10,703 nt of DNA from Pirellulales bacterium (GTDB taxonomy: Bacteria; Planctomycetota; Planctomycetia; Pirellulales; JALHLM01): the NCBI GenBank assembly GCA_022844585.1, contig JALHLM010000177.1:1-10703 (forward strand). Direction: 5' to 3'. The notes beneath the pieces were generated by a model. It did no database searches and had not been told where the DNA came from. It saw only the letters and a program-made list of their open reading frames with translations. The translations under genes and the position numbers were made by a program. Below are positions 1 to 7,622 of the stretch, one piece after another (the first letter of the stretch is position 1; every line of letters begins with the position of its first letter).

Positions 1-311
1 TCTCCCCAGTGTGGAGCGCCCTGCGCCGGCGTGGCAATGCCGAAGGGCAGTCCGTCGTCTTCGTTGACGGACAAGTTAATATTCGCGTGCTGGGCCCAGG
101 TCTGAAAGGCACGTAACGTTTCCTGCTGCCACACGTCTCGCGACGCGGCGTGATCGAGCAACCCAAAAAGCTGGTTAGGGCGACCACCGACATCCGCGCC
201 GTCCGGGGCAAAGCTGATCGTTAACCGCTCGGGCTCCGGCCAAGGATTTCCCCAACCCGACATGACCTGTCGCGATTCAAGGCGTTCGACGTGGAGTGGT
301 CGGTTTTTCAT
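1..311 (-). CDS. LESR-motif secreted protein, start of a matrixin-like protease domain (partial)
   Basis: Reading the minus strand from the ATG at 311-309 gives an open frame of 103 codons that runs off the window, so only the N-terminus is visible. It begins MKNRPLHVERLESRQVMSG, the basic stretch plus LESR motif that planctomycetes place at the start of many large exported proteins. Residues about 30-100 read LTISFAPDG, then LRAFQTWAQHANINL, then PFGIATPAQGAPHWG. That order resembles the front of the matrixin-like metalloprotease domains found in such proteins; the zinc site (HExxHxxGxxH) would lie beyond the window, so the catalytic claim is inference. No clear Shine-Dalgarno precedes the ATG. 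It starts 54 bp after the kinase stop, in the same direction, so it is probably the third gene of the sigma-kinase operon. It could instead be a non-enzymatic adhesin-like protein. Confidence 0.72.
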   Translation of the reverse strand, partial: MKNRPLHVERLESRQVMSGWGNPWPEPERLTISFAPDGADVGGRPNQLFGLLDHAASRDVWQQETLRAFQTWAQHANINLSVNEDDGLPFGIATPAQGAPHWG

Positions 312-365
312 GCTGTCATCGCCAAGGGTGTTGAATCATCGCTGATTTGCTTGTCGAGTCGCCCA

Positions 366-3320
366 CTACATCCCTGCGCTGGTCGGCGACGACGCGCGGT
401 TCTTCGTGTTCGTCATCAGTTCTTCGAATTCCGGTTGGCCGCGGAGACTTGCCAGATCACGATCGCTGGTCGCGATTTCGACGAGTTTCGGGTCCAACAG
501 GAACGCCATGTCGAGCAATCGCAGCGCCTCCCGGACATCGGCAGGTTGCGTTATCGAGGTCAGGGCGTAAATGCCGGCGATCTGGTAAATCGTCAGCGGC
601 GCGTCGTCCAGCGCCAGGCAAGCCACCGCGTCCTCATGCGCCGCCGCTCGATCACCCGATCTGGCTCGCAACACGCCGCGCGCACCGCGCGCGGCGACGT
701 CCAGCGGACCGAATTCGAGGATGGCATCCAACGATTCGATCGCTCGGCCCGGATCATTCAGGATCTCGGCGTATACATGCGCCTGATTGTGAAGTGCGTC
801 GCGCGATCGCGAATTCCGCTGTAACGCGGCGTGAAAGTCGGCCAAAGCCCCTTGCGGGTCGTCGGGCAATTTGGCGCAGCCTCGCGCGATCCAGCCGATT
901 TCATCGCGGGGCGTCAACGACAAGGCGCGCTGCCGATCATCGTTCGCCCCTGCCTGGTCCCCAAGCCGCGCCCGAATACCGGAACGCAGTAACATGGCCC
1001 GAACCATAGCGAAGTCGGCGTCCACCACGGCATCTAAGTCGGCGAGAGCCCCGGTCAAATCGCCCGCGCCTTCAAGTGCGATGGCGCGGTTCAAACGCGC
1101 CGCCAGCAAGTCCGGACGCAGCCGCAGCGCGTGGGAGAAGTCCCGCTCCGCCTCGGCGTACTGCGATTGCTTCAGACGTGCCAGCCCGCGGCCGAAGTAC
1201 GCCCAGTGAAAATCGGGTCGCAAGGCGACACAGGTCGAAAAGCTGGAGGCGGCGTCGGGAAATTGGGCGATCCGGTACTGGCAGGTTGCCCGCAGAAACC
1301 AGGCGGAGTAGTTGTCGGGTTCGCGCTCCGCCAGTTCCGTGAGCAGCCCCAGGGCGCCCGCTGGGTCGCCGACGGCGTGCTCCAAGGCACCGAAGAGCAA
1401 GGCGTCCGTGGTGGCGGCTGGAGGCGTAGCGTCGATGTTGCGGCCGGATTGAATCAGGAATTCATTCCACTTGCGCCCCATCCGGTCGTGAGCGAGGCGC
1501 TCGTCCGCCTCCAAGCTGCGCTGGGACAGATCGCTATGCGCGCGGGCAAGTTGCAGCGCGAGCTCGCGCGCCGCGGTGTTGTGCTGATGGCGCTCTGAGG
1601 AGGACAACAATTCGGCCTGCAAACCCGCTGCGTCGGGCTTGGCGGTTGCAGTACTCAAGCGGCGAAGCAGATGATCCCCTTTAGCGAGGGCTTCCGGCCG
1701 CAGATCCAACTCCGGAGTGCTCAATTGCAGCAGAACCTCGACCTCCTGCTTGTCGCACAGGAACTCGCGCAGTTCCGTTTGCGCCGTGGAAACGGCGACG
1801 CGATGCTGCGACTGCGTCAAACGGCTCCGCCACTCCCCGAGTAGCCCGACCATTGTCGCGATCAGCACGAGTGCGGCGGCGGCAACTGCGGACGACGAAC
1901 TTAAGCGAGGATGCCGGCGTCGCCACTTGCCCGCCCGCTCCCGCCAACTTGGCTCGCTCGCGTAGCGCAGCGGCTGGTCCGCAAGCTGCAGCTCGAGGTC
2001 TTCGCGAAGCGCCTCGGCCGACGGGTAGCGATCCTCTGGCCGTGGAGCGAGGCACTTCTCGACCATGGATGCCACGGCGTAGGGGACGTGGCGGTTGAAG
2101 TCTCGCACCGATGGTTGCGGTCGCAGGCGAGATTCGAGCAATTCCGCCGCCAACGCATCGACCGTCGCCGCCGACGTGCGTGACGTCGGCTGTCCGGTAA
2201 GCAGCTGCCAAAGCAACATGCCGAGCGAGTAAACGTCGGCGCGGTGATCGAGGTCCGTGACGCCGTCCCGCAGATTTTGCAGTTGCTCGGGCGCCATGTA
2301 GGGCAGCGTTCCGCCGACGATGTCGAAACCGTCGCCGGAGGTCCGCTTGAGATCGCGGCTCAGATTGAAGTCGAGCAACATGGCCTCGCCGCCGTCGGTC
2401 AGCAAGACGTTGGCCGGCTTCAGATCGAGATGCAAGACGCCGCAGCCATGCGCGTGCGCCAGTCCCGCGGCTAGTCGCGTGCCCAGCCAGAGTACCGACT
2501 CGACATAGGATCGCTGTGTCCACCGGTCCAAATTCTGTTGGCTGAGACTTACCGGGAGCGCGACCTCGCTCGCGTCCTTCGCGACGGAAGCGTCGTCGCG
2601 TGTCGGAGGCGCCTCGGAACGGGCGCGAATCGTACTGACGAAATGAGCGCCGGCAACCGGCACGGTCGGCAAGTCCGCCAGCGAGCGCATGACATCGGCG
2701 AGCGTCGTCGATCCGTAGTAGGGCATGCAGACGACCTGACAGTCGTCGGACTCGTGCAGCGAATAGATTGGCACAATGTTCGTATGCTGCAGTTGCGCCA
2801 AAAGTTGCGGCTCCTGCATTGGCGTCGTCGTGACCTTCAGCACGACCTGGCGCCCTGACAATTCGCCTTGCCGCGCCAGAAACACGCGGCTGAAGGAACC
2901 GCGGCCGATTTCACGAACCAGCTGAAAGCCGAATAGTTCGTCCCCGGCGCTCAATCGCAACCACGGCGCCGCCTGTTCAAGAACCTTCTCCAGTCGTGGC
3001 GGCGCCGTCTGCTTCGCACGCTCAGAGCATTGCCTGTGCCATTCATATTCGAGCTTTCCGGCAAGTTCAGGGTCGGTGAAGACGCCGGTGAAGCGGTCGC
3101 GATACTGATCCAGGCCGGGTTGTTCGCCGCGCTCCCAGCGCAGTTCCAAGTCCACGCGGATCAGTTCGCACGCGACCGCGTCCCGCAGCGGATGACCGAC
3201 GTCGGGAAGAAAGCGATCGACTTCACTCGATTCCTGCGCGCGGCGCGCCGCCTCGAACGCGGCGACATACCGGTCGATCTCCAGGCAGACGTCAAATGGA
3301 GCGGCGATGTCAGATCGCAT
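366..3320 (-). CDS. Membrane-anchored Ser/Thr protein kinase with C-terminal TPR domain
   Basis: A 984-residue protein from the ATG at 3320. The frame stays open further upstream, but that would run into the sigma factor gene; this start lies 8 bp after the sigma stop. Residues 1-120 are a helical leader. The kinase domain covers about 131-450: glycine loop GRGSFSRV (139-146), VLKV lysine K162, catalytic loop HLDLKPAN (297-304) with D299, K301 and N304, DFN in place of DFG (317-319), and MAPE (342-345). An insert of roughly 40 residues (about 220-262) follows the hinge. One membrane segment lies at about 477-497 after a basic stretch, so the kinase is probably cytoplasmic. About 500-640 is helical, possibly coiled coil. 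From about 670 to the end run TPR-like repeats (for example AWFLRATCQYRIAQFPDAA and AYFGRGLARLKQSQYAEAE), presumably for partner binding. Ligand and substrate are unknown; adjacency suggests a link to the ECF sigma factor. Confidence 0.95.
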   Translation of the reverse strand: MRSDIAAPFDVCLEIDRYVAAFEAARRAQESSEVDRFLPDVGHPLRDAVACELIRVDLELRWERGEQPGLDQYRDRFTGVFTDPELAGKLEYEWHRQCSERAKQTAPPRLEKVLEQAAPWLRLSAGDELFGFQLVREIGRGSFSRVFLARQGELSGRQVVLKVTTTPMQEPQLLAQLQHTNIVPIYSLHESDDCQVVCMPYYGSTTLADVMRSLADLPTVPVAGAHFVSTIRARSEAPPTRDDASVAKDASEVALPVSLSQQNLDRWTQRSYVESVLWLGTRLAAGLAHAHGCGVLHLDLKPANVLLTDGGEAMLLDFNLSRDLKRTSGDGFDIVGGTLPYMAPEQLQNLRDGVTDLDHRADVYSLGMLLWQLLTGQPTSRTSAATVDALAAELLESRLRPQPSVRDFNRHVPYAVASMVEKCLAPRPEDRYPSAEALREDLELQLADQPLRYASEPSWRERAGKWRRRHPRLSSSSAVAAAALVLIATMVGLLGEWRSRLTQSQHRVAVSTAQTELREFLCDKQEVEVLLQLSTPELDLRPEALAKGDHLLRRLSTATAKPDAAGLQAELLSSSERHQHNTAARELALQLARAHSDLSQRSLEADERLAHDRMGRKWNEFLIQSGRNIDATPPAATTDALLFGALEHAVGDPAGALGLLTELAEREPDNYSAWFLRATCQYRIAQFPDAASSFSTCVALRPDFHWAYFGRGLARLKQSQYAEAERDFSHALRLRPDLLAARLNRAIALEGAGDLTGALADLDAVVDADFAMVRAMLLRSGIRARLGDQAGANDDRQRALSLTPRDEIGWIARGCAKLPDDPQGALADFHAALQRNSRSRDALHNQAHVYAEILNDPGRAIESLDAILEFGPLDVAARGARGVLRARSGDRAAAHEDAVACLALDDAPLTIYQIAGIYALTSITQPADVREALRLLDMAFLLDPKLVEIATSDRDLASLRGQPEFEELMTNTKNRASSPTSAGM

Positions 3321-3328
3321 GAGCGCGC

Positions 3329-3940
3329 TTACCGTTCCAGCAAATGTTGAAGTTGGGCGCGAATGTCTTGCAGCATCCGCTCCGTACTGCGTTTGGACCG
3401 ACCGATTCGTTGCGCAATCTCCTCGACTTCCCAATTTTCCATCCGCAGCGCCACGACCTGGCGATACAACTCAGGCAGCGGCTCCAGCAATTCCTCCAGC
3501 ATCAGTTCCATGAGTTCCCGCGACTCGGCGTTGCAGTTCGCGTCGAGCAGCGCGGTCCATCCCTGCTCGTCGACGTGCAGCGTTCGCCGCATGTCGCGGC
3601 GCGCGGCGCGGTGGTGCAGTTCTTCCGTGCGCACGCGATTCAGGCCGATCACCATCAGCAGCGACCACAGGTCGGCGCCGCGCGGCACGTCGTACTTGCC
3701 TTGATCGACGGCCTGAAAGAATCGCCGGAACACGGATTGGACAATGTCCTCGGCGTCCACCTTGGTCGCCAGCCGGTCGCTGAAATTGGCGCGTGCCAGC
3801 CCCTGTAGTCGCGAAACGTAGCGACGGCACAACGCATCCGCGGCATCCACATCGCCGCCTTTGTACAGCCACAGCAGAGAGCCGTCGGAGGCCTCGCGCT
3901 CCGTTTCGTCGCTGGATTTCATTTCATCGGCCATGCGCAC
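3329..3940 (-). CDS. ECF-type RNA polymerase sigma factor (planctomycete, kinase-linked)
   Basis: A 203-residue sigma-70 family protein. Region 2 spans about residues 35-120 and includes the typical DAEDIVQSVFRRFF core and the DNA-melting segment LWSLLMVIGLNRVRTEELHHR. Region 4 (about 155-200) reads LPELYRQVVALRMENWEVEEIAQRIGRSKRSTERML, cut here by its sequence into a conserved LPELYR start and an HTH. There is no separate anti-sigma gene beside it; the next gene is a kinase-TPR protein whose ATG lies 8 bp downstream, which suggests translational coupling and control by the kinase. Start choice: GTG at 3940 has GGGGA 7 nt upstream on the coding strand; the ATG at 3934 (201 residues) is the alternative, with poorer spacing. 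The promoter targets are unknown. Confidence 0.93.
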   Translation of the reverse strand: MRMADEMKSSDETEREASDGSLLWLYKGGDVDAADALCRRYVSRLQGLARANFSDRLATKVDAEDIVQSVFRRFFQAVDQGKYDVPRGADLWSLLMVIGLNRVRTEELHHRAARRDMRRTLHVDEQGWTALLDANCNAESRELMELMLEELLEPLPELYRQVVALRMENWEVEEIAQRIGRSKRSTERMLQDIRAQLQHLLER

Positions 3941-4004
3941 TGTCCGGTCCCCGGAAACAAGAACGGTATTCCCACGCGCCGTCCGCCACGCGTCGCTGAC
4001 ATCA

Positions 4005-4021
4005 CCGGCGGAGCCCGCCGG
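4005..4021. repeat. Inverted repeat CCGGCGG-AGC-CCGCCGG
   Basis: Perfect 7-bp arms around a 3-nt loop, about 65 bp upstream of the sigma factor start. It could be an operator or an mRNA leader hairpin. Its outer CCGGCG/CGCCGG half-sites are shared with the inverted repeat at 4166-4180. Confidence 0.45.
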
Positions 4022-4165
4022 AGAAATACCAGACCAAAGGAAGCAAGAAAGCGGCCGACTGATTGGCGGACGTTGAGACGAGTTTGGATTCTTTGACTGT
4101 GAGGCCGATCGGCGAGGTGGCAGGCTCGGACGCTCGACCAGACAGTTCCAACCATTCTAGTCAGG

Positions 4166-4180
4166 CCGGCGAGTCGCCGG
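4166..4180. repeat. Inverted repeat CCGGCGA-G-TCGCCGG
   Basis: Perfect 7-bp arms around one central base, 16 bp before the Shine-Dalgarno of the gene starting at 4208. The position fits an operator, or a leader structure near the ribosome binding site. Confidence 0.45.
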
Positions 4181-4207
4181 AACACGCCCACCTTTTGGAG
4201 AGAAGCC

Positions 4208-5128
4208 ATGAATCGTCGTAAGTCCGCACTGCGTATGGAGTCTTTGGAAAATCGCATCGCCCTGGCCGGGGACGTCGTGGCGGCCCTGGAGGGCTCCCTG
4301 CTCGTCGTCGCGGGGGACAATCTGGCCAACGAACTGAGCATTACTCAAAACGCCGCGGGCGACGTGACCCTGCTGGGACTGAACGGCACCACCGTCAACG
4401 GCTTGTCTTCGCTGACGCTCGCCAATCCGCTGCTCAATAGCGCCGAAATCCGCATGGAGGGCGGAAATGACAAGTTGACGGTCACCGGACTTCGGACCAG
4501 CACCGATCTTAACATCGACCTCGGCGCCGGCAACGACGCCGCCAATGTCGTCGCCAACGCTGGCGGTAATCTGTCCGTTAAGGGCGAGGTGGGGAACGAC
4601 ACGGTCACTGTCCGCGGCACGCGGGTCGGCATTGACCTGAACGTCGAAATGGGGACCGGCACCGCGAACGTCAACCTGCGCAACTCAAACATTGGTGGCA
4701 ATACGACCGTCATCACGGACGTGCTCAATGATCGCGTGACGGCCGCAAACCTGAGGATGGGCGGAGACCTGAGCATTGAGACGAAGGAAGGCGCCGACAA
4801 TGTGCAGGCCAGCCTGATTACTGCGCGGTCGTTTACGGCCATCACCGATAAGGGGGCCGACATTGTCACTGCGACCGATGTGAGAGTCAGCGACGATGTG
4901 AACGTAGAGACCAGCACGGGCGACGACCGAGTGACATTGACGCGCGTTTCCGCCGGCAACTCGGTGAAGGTCAACACTGACGGCGGCAATGACTTGGTCG
5001 TGGCCACGATCGTCTCGGCGGCCGTCGACGCGATCTTCGCTGGCGGCGACGGTTTCGACACTTTCGATAACAACGGCGTCACGGCAGGCGCCGTCTTCGA
5101 ATTCAAGGAATTCGAGTTGCTCCTCTAA
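4208..5128 (+). CDS. LENR-motif repeat protein (acidic beta-solenoid-like repeats)
   Basis: A 306-residue protein with GGAG 7 nt before the ATG. It opens MNRRKSALRMESLENRIALAGD: basic residues, the LENR motif, then a short apolar run, the planctomycete variant of an export-type N-terminus. Residues 23-80 form a lead-in (ITQNAAGDVTLLGLNGTTVNG). Residues about 81-297 consist of roughly ten repeats of 21-22 residues, for example NVETSTGDDRVTLTRVSAGNSV, trimmed to the pattern hydrophobic-x-x-x-G-x-D/N-D-x-V. The alternating valines and G-x-x-D turns suggest a beta-solenoid, perhaps binding calcium as RTX proteins do, though the strict RTX nonapeptide is absent. It ends in EFKEFELLL. It is paralogous over its whole length to the gene at 5257. 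Likely secreted or at the cell surface; no enzymatic motif is seen. Confidence 0.9.
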   Translation: MNRRKSALRMESLENRIALAGDVVAALEGSLLVVAGDNLANELSITQNAAGDVTLLGLNGTTVNGLSSLTLANPLLNSAEIRMEGGNDKLTVTGLRTSTDLNIDLGAGNDAANVVANAGGNLSVKGEVGNDTVTVRGTRVGIDLNVEMGTGTANVNLRNSNIGGNTTVITDVLNDRVTAANLRMGGDLSIETKEGADNVQASLITARSFTAITDKGADIVTATDVRVSDDVNVETSTGDDRVTLTRVSAGNSVKVNTDGGNDLVVATIVSAAVDAIFAGGDGFDTFDNNGVTAGAVFEFKEFELLL

Positions 5129-5144
5129 GCCGTACTGAAGCTGC

Positions 5145-5185
5145 CTGAGGGGCGCGGCTGGGGGCGAGGCGCTCTGCGCCCTCAG
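5145..5185 (+). terminator. Possible hairpin between the two repeat-protein genes
   Basis: Sixteen bases after the first gene's stop, CTGAGGGGCGC pairs with GCGCCCTCAG (one bulged G) across a loop that itself holds GGCGC-TCT-GCGCC (5168-5180). There is no U-run afterwards. It may attenuate or stabilise the transcript between the two genes. The rest of 5129-5256 holds only the ribosome binding site of the next gene. Confidence 0.35.
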
Positions 5186-5256
5186 TCCGCGTCACTCTGT
5201 TGATCGCCGCCGACAACTTTTTTGAAACTACATCTCGGAATCTCAGGAGAAACATC

Positions 5257-6819
5257 ATGGCCCGTCGTGCAACTCAACGCTTGCGTCTGGAGTCGTTGGA
5301 ATCCCGAATTACGATGGCCGGCGACGTGGCCGCCAGCCTGTCTGACGAGACCCTGTCGCTGCGCGGGGACGCGGCGGCGAACTCCGTGCGGATCACGCAG
5401 GACGCGAGCGCCTCGATCTTGATCGAAGGGCTGGACGGCACTCGCATCAATGGCGCGGCTCAAGTGCGCTACGACGGCGCCGGACTCGAAAAAACCGATC
5501 TCCGCTTGTTCGGCGGGAACGACCGCCTGGAGATCCGAGGATTGCGCGCGACCGTCGATCACCATCTGGAACTCGACGTCGGCGACGACACCGTGATCCT
5601 GCAGGACGTCGTGGCCGGCGTGAACTTGACGGTGAAAATGGACGATGGGGTCGATCGCGTCACGTCCAGCGGCGTTCGCACCGGAGGGGACTTTAACATC
5701 GAGGCCGGGCAGGGCGCGGCTTCCGTGACCGTCTCCGCCGCGACGGTCACGGGGACGCTGAATATCCAATCTCAAGACAGCGCGGATTCGATCCAGGTGA
5801 CGGCGACGGCCGTCGGCAAGGATCTCAAGATCCACTCCGGCAAGGGAGACGACACCGTCACGGTGCAGAATGTCCAGGTTGCGCTCACGGCGACCGCGAT
5901 CACGGACGAAGGCCGCGATCGTGTCACGTTGAGTAACTTGGTTACGAGCGAAGACGTCAATGTCGAGGCTGGCCAAGGGGCCGATCGCGTGTTGATGACC
6001 GACGTCCGCGCGGGCAAGAACATCACGGTACTGGCCGACACCGGCGCCGACTATGTCTCCGTGACGCGCGTTTCCGCGGCAAAGGACGCGGTGTTCGCCG
6101 GTGGCGACGAGTTCGACACCTTCGACGACAACGGCGTCAGCGGCGGTGAGAAGCTGGAGATCAAAGAATTCGAAGCTCGGACCAGCGCGGGCGCGACGCC
6201 TCCGACGACGTCCCCGAACGGCGACTTCGTCCGCGCCTTGTACATTGACGTGTTGAATCGCTCCGCCTCGGACGACGACGTCAACTACTGGGCAGGCCGT
6301 CTCGGATCGGGCGTAACGCGCTCCGCGGTCTCGTCCGCGATTCTCGCCAGCCGTGAACGTCGCGCCGCGGTTGTCGATGACTACTATCGGCAATACCTCG
6401 GACGCCCCGCGGAGGCGGGCGGGCTGAACTTCTGGCTCAATGTTTGGCAGACGCACAATGGCCCGGACGTCGTCCGCGCGGGCTTGATTGGTTCCGGCGA
6501 GTTCTACGCCTCGCAAGGAGGCAGCGACGACGGCGCGATTCGCGGGCTCTATCAGAACATCCTGGGCCGTGGCGCCGGCGACGATGAGGTCGGCTACTGG
6601 CGCAACGTGATGCAGAGTACGCCGCTCACGAACGTCGCTCTCGGCTTCCTCAACAGCCGCGAAAATCGCCGCGAACTGATCGACGGTTGGTATCAGAACT
6701 ACCTCAATCGCTCAAGCGACGCCGCGGGCCTCGACTACTGGTTTGACCGACTGTCCCAGGGCGCTTCCCAAGAGAGCATTCAGGCGTCGCTGCTGGGAAG
6801 TAGTGAATACTTCGATTGA
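5257..6819 (+). CDS. LESR-motif repeat protein with C-terminal DUF4214 domains
   Basis: A 520-residue protein. The ATG at 5257 is chosen over an upstream in-frame TTG (5200) because AGGAGA (5245-5250) sits 6 nt before it and the product then opens MARRATQRLRLESLESRITM, the same export-type motif as its neighbour. Residues about 23-80 match the lead-in of the upstream paralogue (RITQDASASILIEGLDGTRING). About 82-299 hold ten collinear 21-22-residue repeats, ending GGDEFDTFDDNGV ... EIKEFEA as in the paralogue. A Thr/Ser/Pro linker (about 309-322) leads to four units of about 50 residues (324-519) with the DUF4214 pattern: aromatic-Y-x-x-x-L-x-R, then YW/FW, then a G-x-x-x-x-V helix and S-x-E. 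DUF4214 occurs in surface and S-layer-like proteins; its function is unknown. A long minus-strand frame over this gene is a shadow of its codon bias. Confidence 0.93.
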   Translation: MARRATQRLRLESLESRITMAGDVAASLSDETLSLRGDAAANSVRITQDASASILIEGLDGTRINGAAQVRYDGAGLEKTDLRLFGGNDRLEIRGLRATVDHHLELDVGDDTVILQDVVAGVNLTVKMDDGVDRVTSSGVRTGGDFNIEAGQGAASVTVSAATVTGTLNIQSQDSADSIQVTATAVGKDLKIHSGKGDDTVTVQNVQVALTATAITDEGRDRVTLSNLVTSEDVNVEAGQGADRVLMTDVRAGKNITVLADTGADYVSVTRVSAAKDAVFAGGDEFDTFDDNGVSGGEKLEIKEFEARTSAGATPPTTSPNGDFVRALYIDVLNRSASDDDVNYWAGRLGSGVTRSAVSSAILASRERRAAVVDDYYRQYLGRPAEAGGLNFWLNVWQTHNGPDVVRAGLIGSGEFYASQGGSDDGAIRGLYQNILGRGAGDDEVGYWRNVMQSTPLTNVALGFLNSRENRRELIDGWYQNYLNRSSDAAGLDYWFDRLSQGASQESIQASLLGSSEYFD

Positions 6820-6831
6820 TTCAACGACGGA

Positions 6832-6865
6832 GCAACTCTTGCCACGACGTCGTGGCAAGAGTTGC
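6832..6865 (+). terminator. 34-bp perfect palindrome, likely transcription end
   Basis: Twelve bases after the stop of the DUF4214 gene, arms of 17 bp beginning GCAACTCTTGCCACGAC meet with no spacer and match perfectly. No U-run follows, so it is either a hairpin-only terminator, an mRNA 3'-end structure or, less likely, a dimeric protein site. Position favours transcription termination of the repeat-protein operon. Confidence 0.6.
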
Positions 6866-7032
6866 GTGGCAGTGTTGACTAAGGCTTGCGGCAGCCCGCC
6901 GAGCAACAGGTGATTGAAGTTTGTACCCTGGTGACGTACGCCACGGTTCTTCGGCGGCTTCTGACACGAAAGCGGGTCAGCGGATGCTGCCATCGGGGTG
7001 TCTGAGATCACATTTCGCAGGAGTGCGGAAAC

Positions 7033-7302
7033 ATGCAACCGACACAAGCGATTCGCTGTGAAACAGTAGAAGGCGCCAATCCGGACCTTTCTGGCGTCGC
7101 CGTCGTCGTGCTCAACAGCTTTTGGGACGACTTCCGCCTTTTTCTGGTTCACGCCAGTATCGAACATGGCCGCAGTTCGCATCAAACAAGCGCCGATGGC
7201 GATGGCGAGCGATTGCAGTTCTTCCCCGGACTGAGTGCCGCCGAAGTGGAGGCGGTGAGGATCGCCTATTTGACCGACTATCACGCCGGGTTTCACGACT
7301 AG
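7033..7302 (+). CDS. Small hypothetical protein
   Basis: An 89-residue frame with AGGAG (7019-7023) 9 nt before the ATG. I do not recognise it. It has a central apolar segment (VAVVVLNSFWDDFRLFLV), too short and too acidic to be a clear membrane helix, and ends in a plausible amphipathic helix (LSAAEVEAVRIAYLTDYHAGF). Codon choice in its first half resembles the neighbouring genes. It stands alone, 167 bp after the 34-bp palindrome, with its own presumed promoter. An overlapping 194-codon minus-strand frame (7296-6712) is the competing interpretation but reads less like a protein and runs into the end of the DUF4214 gene. Confidence 0.45.
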   Translation: MQPTQAIRCETVEGANPDLSGVAVVVLNSFWDDFRLFLVHASIEHGRSSHQTSADGDGERLQFFPGLSAAEVEAVRIAYLTDYHAGFHD

Positions 7303-7622
7303 CTCGGCGTGACGCTGTCAATTCAGTGAGACTTGAACGTTCGAATCAAACTTGCCACAACTCACACGAGCCCTTAATGTGGCCTCCTGCGATCCGTCGT
7401 TTCAGTCGGTTGTGAGCGCCTCCGAATCAGCGTTCCCAGGACCCACCGCTTCGGGAATGCGCGAACCGCGAGTTAGGCGCCTCACCGAGTGTTAAAACTC
7501 TTAGGTCCCGATACGGCATGGAACAGAGCCCCATCTTGGCTAGCCCAGACCGAAAGAAAAGAGTGCACGGCCAGGGGGCTTCCGCCGAATTGCCAAAGAA
7601 CTGAGCCGACCGGAACTTCGAC
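7303..7622. other. Gene-poor stretch
   Basis: I see no convincing gene, RNA or repeat in these 320 bp. A minus-strand frame (7783-7427) covers part of it but has no recognisable protein character and overlaps the better coiled-coil frame. The region looks less biased in codon-type periodicity than the flanks. Confidence 0.5.

Larger units (their letters stand above)
3941..4207. promoter_or_regulatory. Divergent intergenic region with three palindromes
   Basis: This 267-bp stretch separates the minus-strand sigma operon from the plus-strand repeat-protein genes and must hold promoters for both. It contains CCGGCGG-AGC-CCGCCGG (4005-4021), GCCGATCGGC (4104-4113) and CCGGCGA-G-TCGCCGG (4166-4180). 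A TTGACT at 4093-4098 resembles a -35 box, but no convincing -10 follows at the usual spacing, as expected if an ECF sigma factor is used. The Shine-Dalgarno of the downstream gene is at 4197-4200. No ORF here looks genuine. Confidence 0.5.

Noticed and set aside
4345..5106. 253-codon minus-strand frame over the first repeat protein
   Set aside because: Its periodic Ser/Val/Pro text simply mirrors the repeats on the plus strand.
4208..5128. Classical RTX toxin or haemolysin
   Set aside because: The strict GGxGxDxUx nonapeptide array and secretion genes are absent; only a loose G-x-x-D pattern is present.
5182..6516. 444-codon open frame on the minus strand over the DUF4214 gene
   Set aside because: It lies wholly antisense to a gene with clear repeats, DUF4214 motifs and a ribosome binding site; its Arg/Val/Asp-rich text is a by-product of GC-rich codon bias.
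4208..6819. CRISPR array or tandem DNA repeats suggested by the periodic repeat proteins
   Set aside because: Periodicity is at protein level (about 65 bp) with divergent nucleotides and no identical repeats separated by spacers.
6712..7296. 194-codon minus-strand frame
   Set aside because: It overlaps the DUF4214 gene end, the 34-bp palindrome and a plausible plus-strand gene with a Shine-Dalgarno; no family resemblance.
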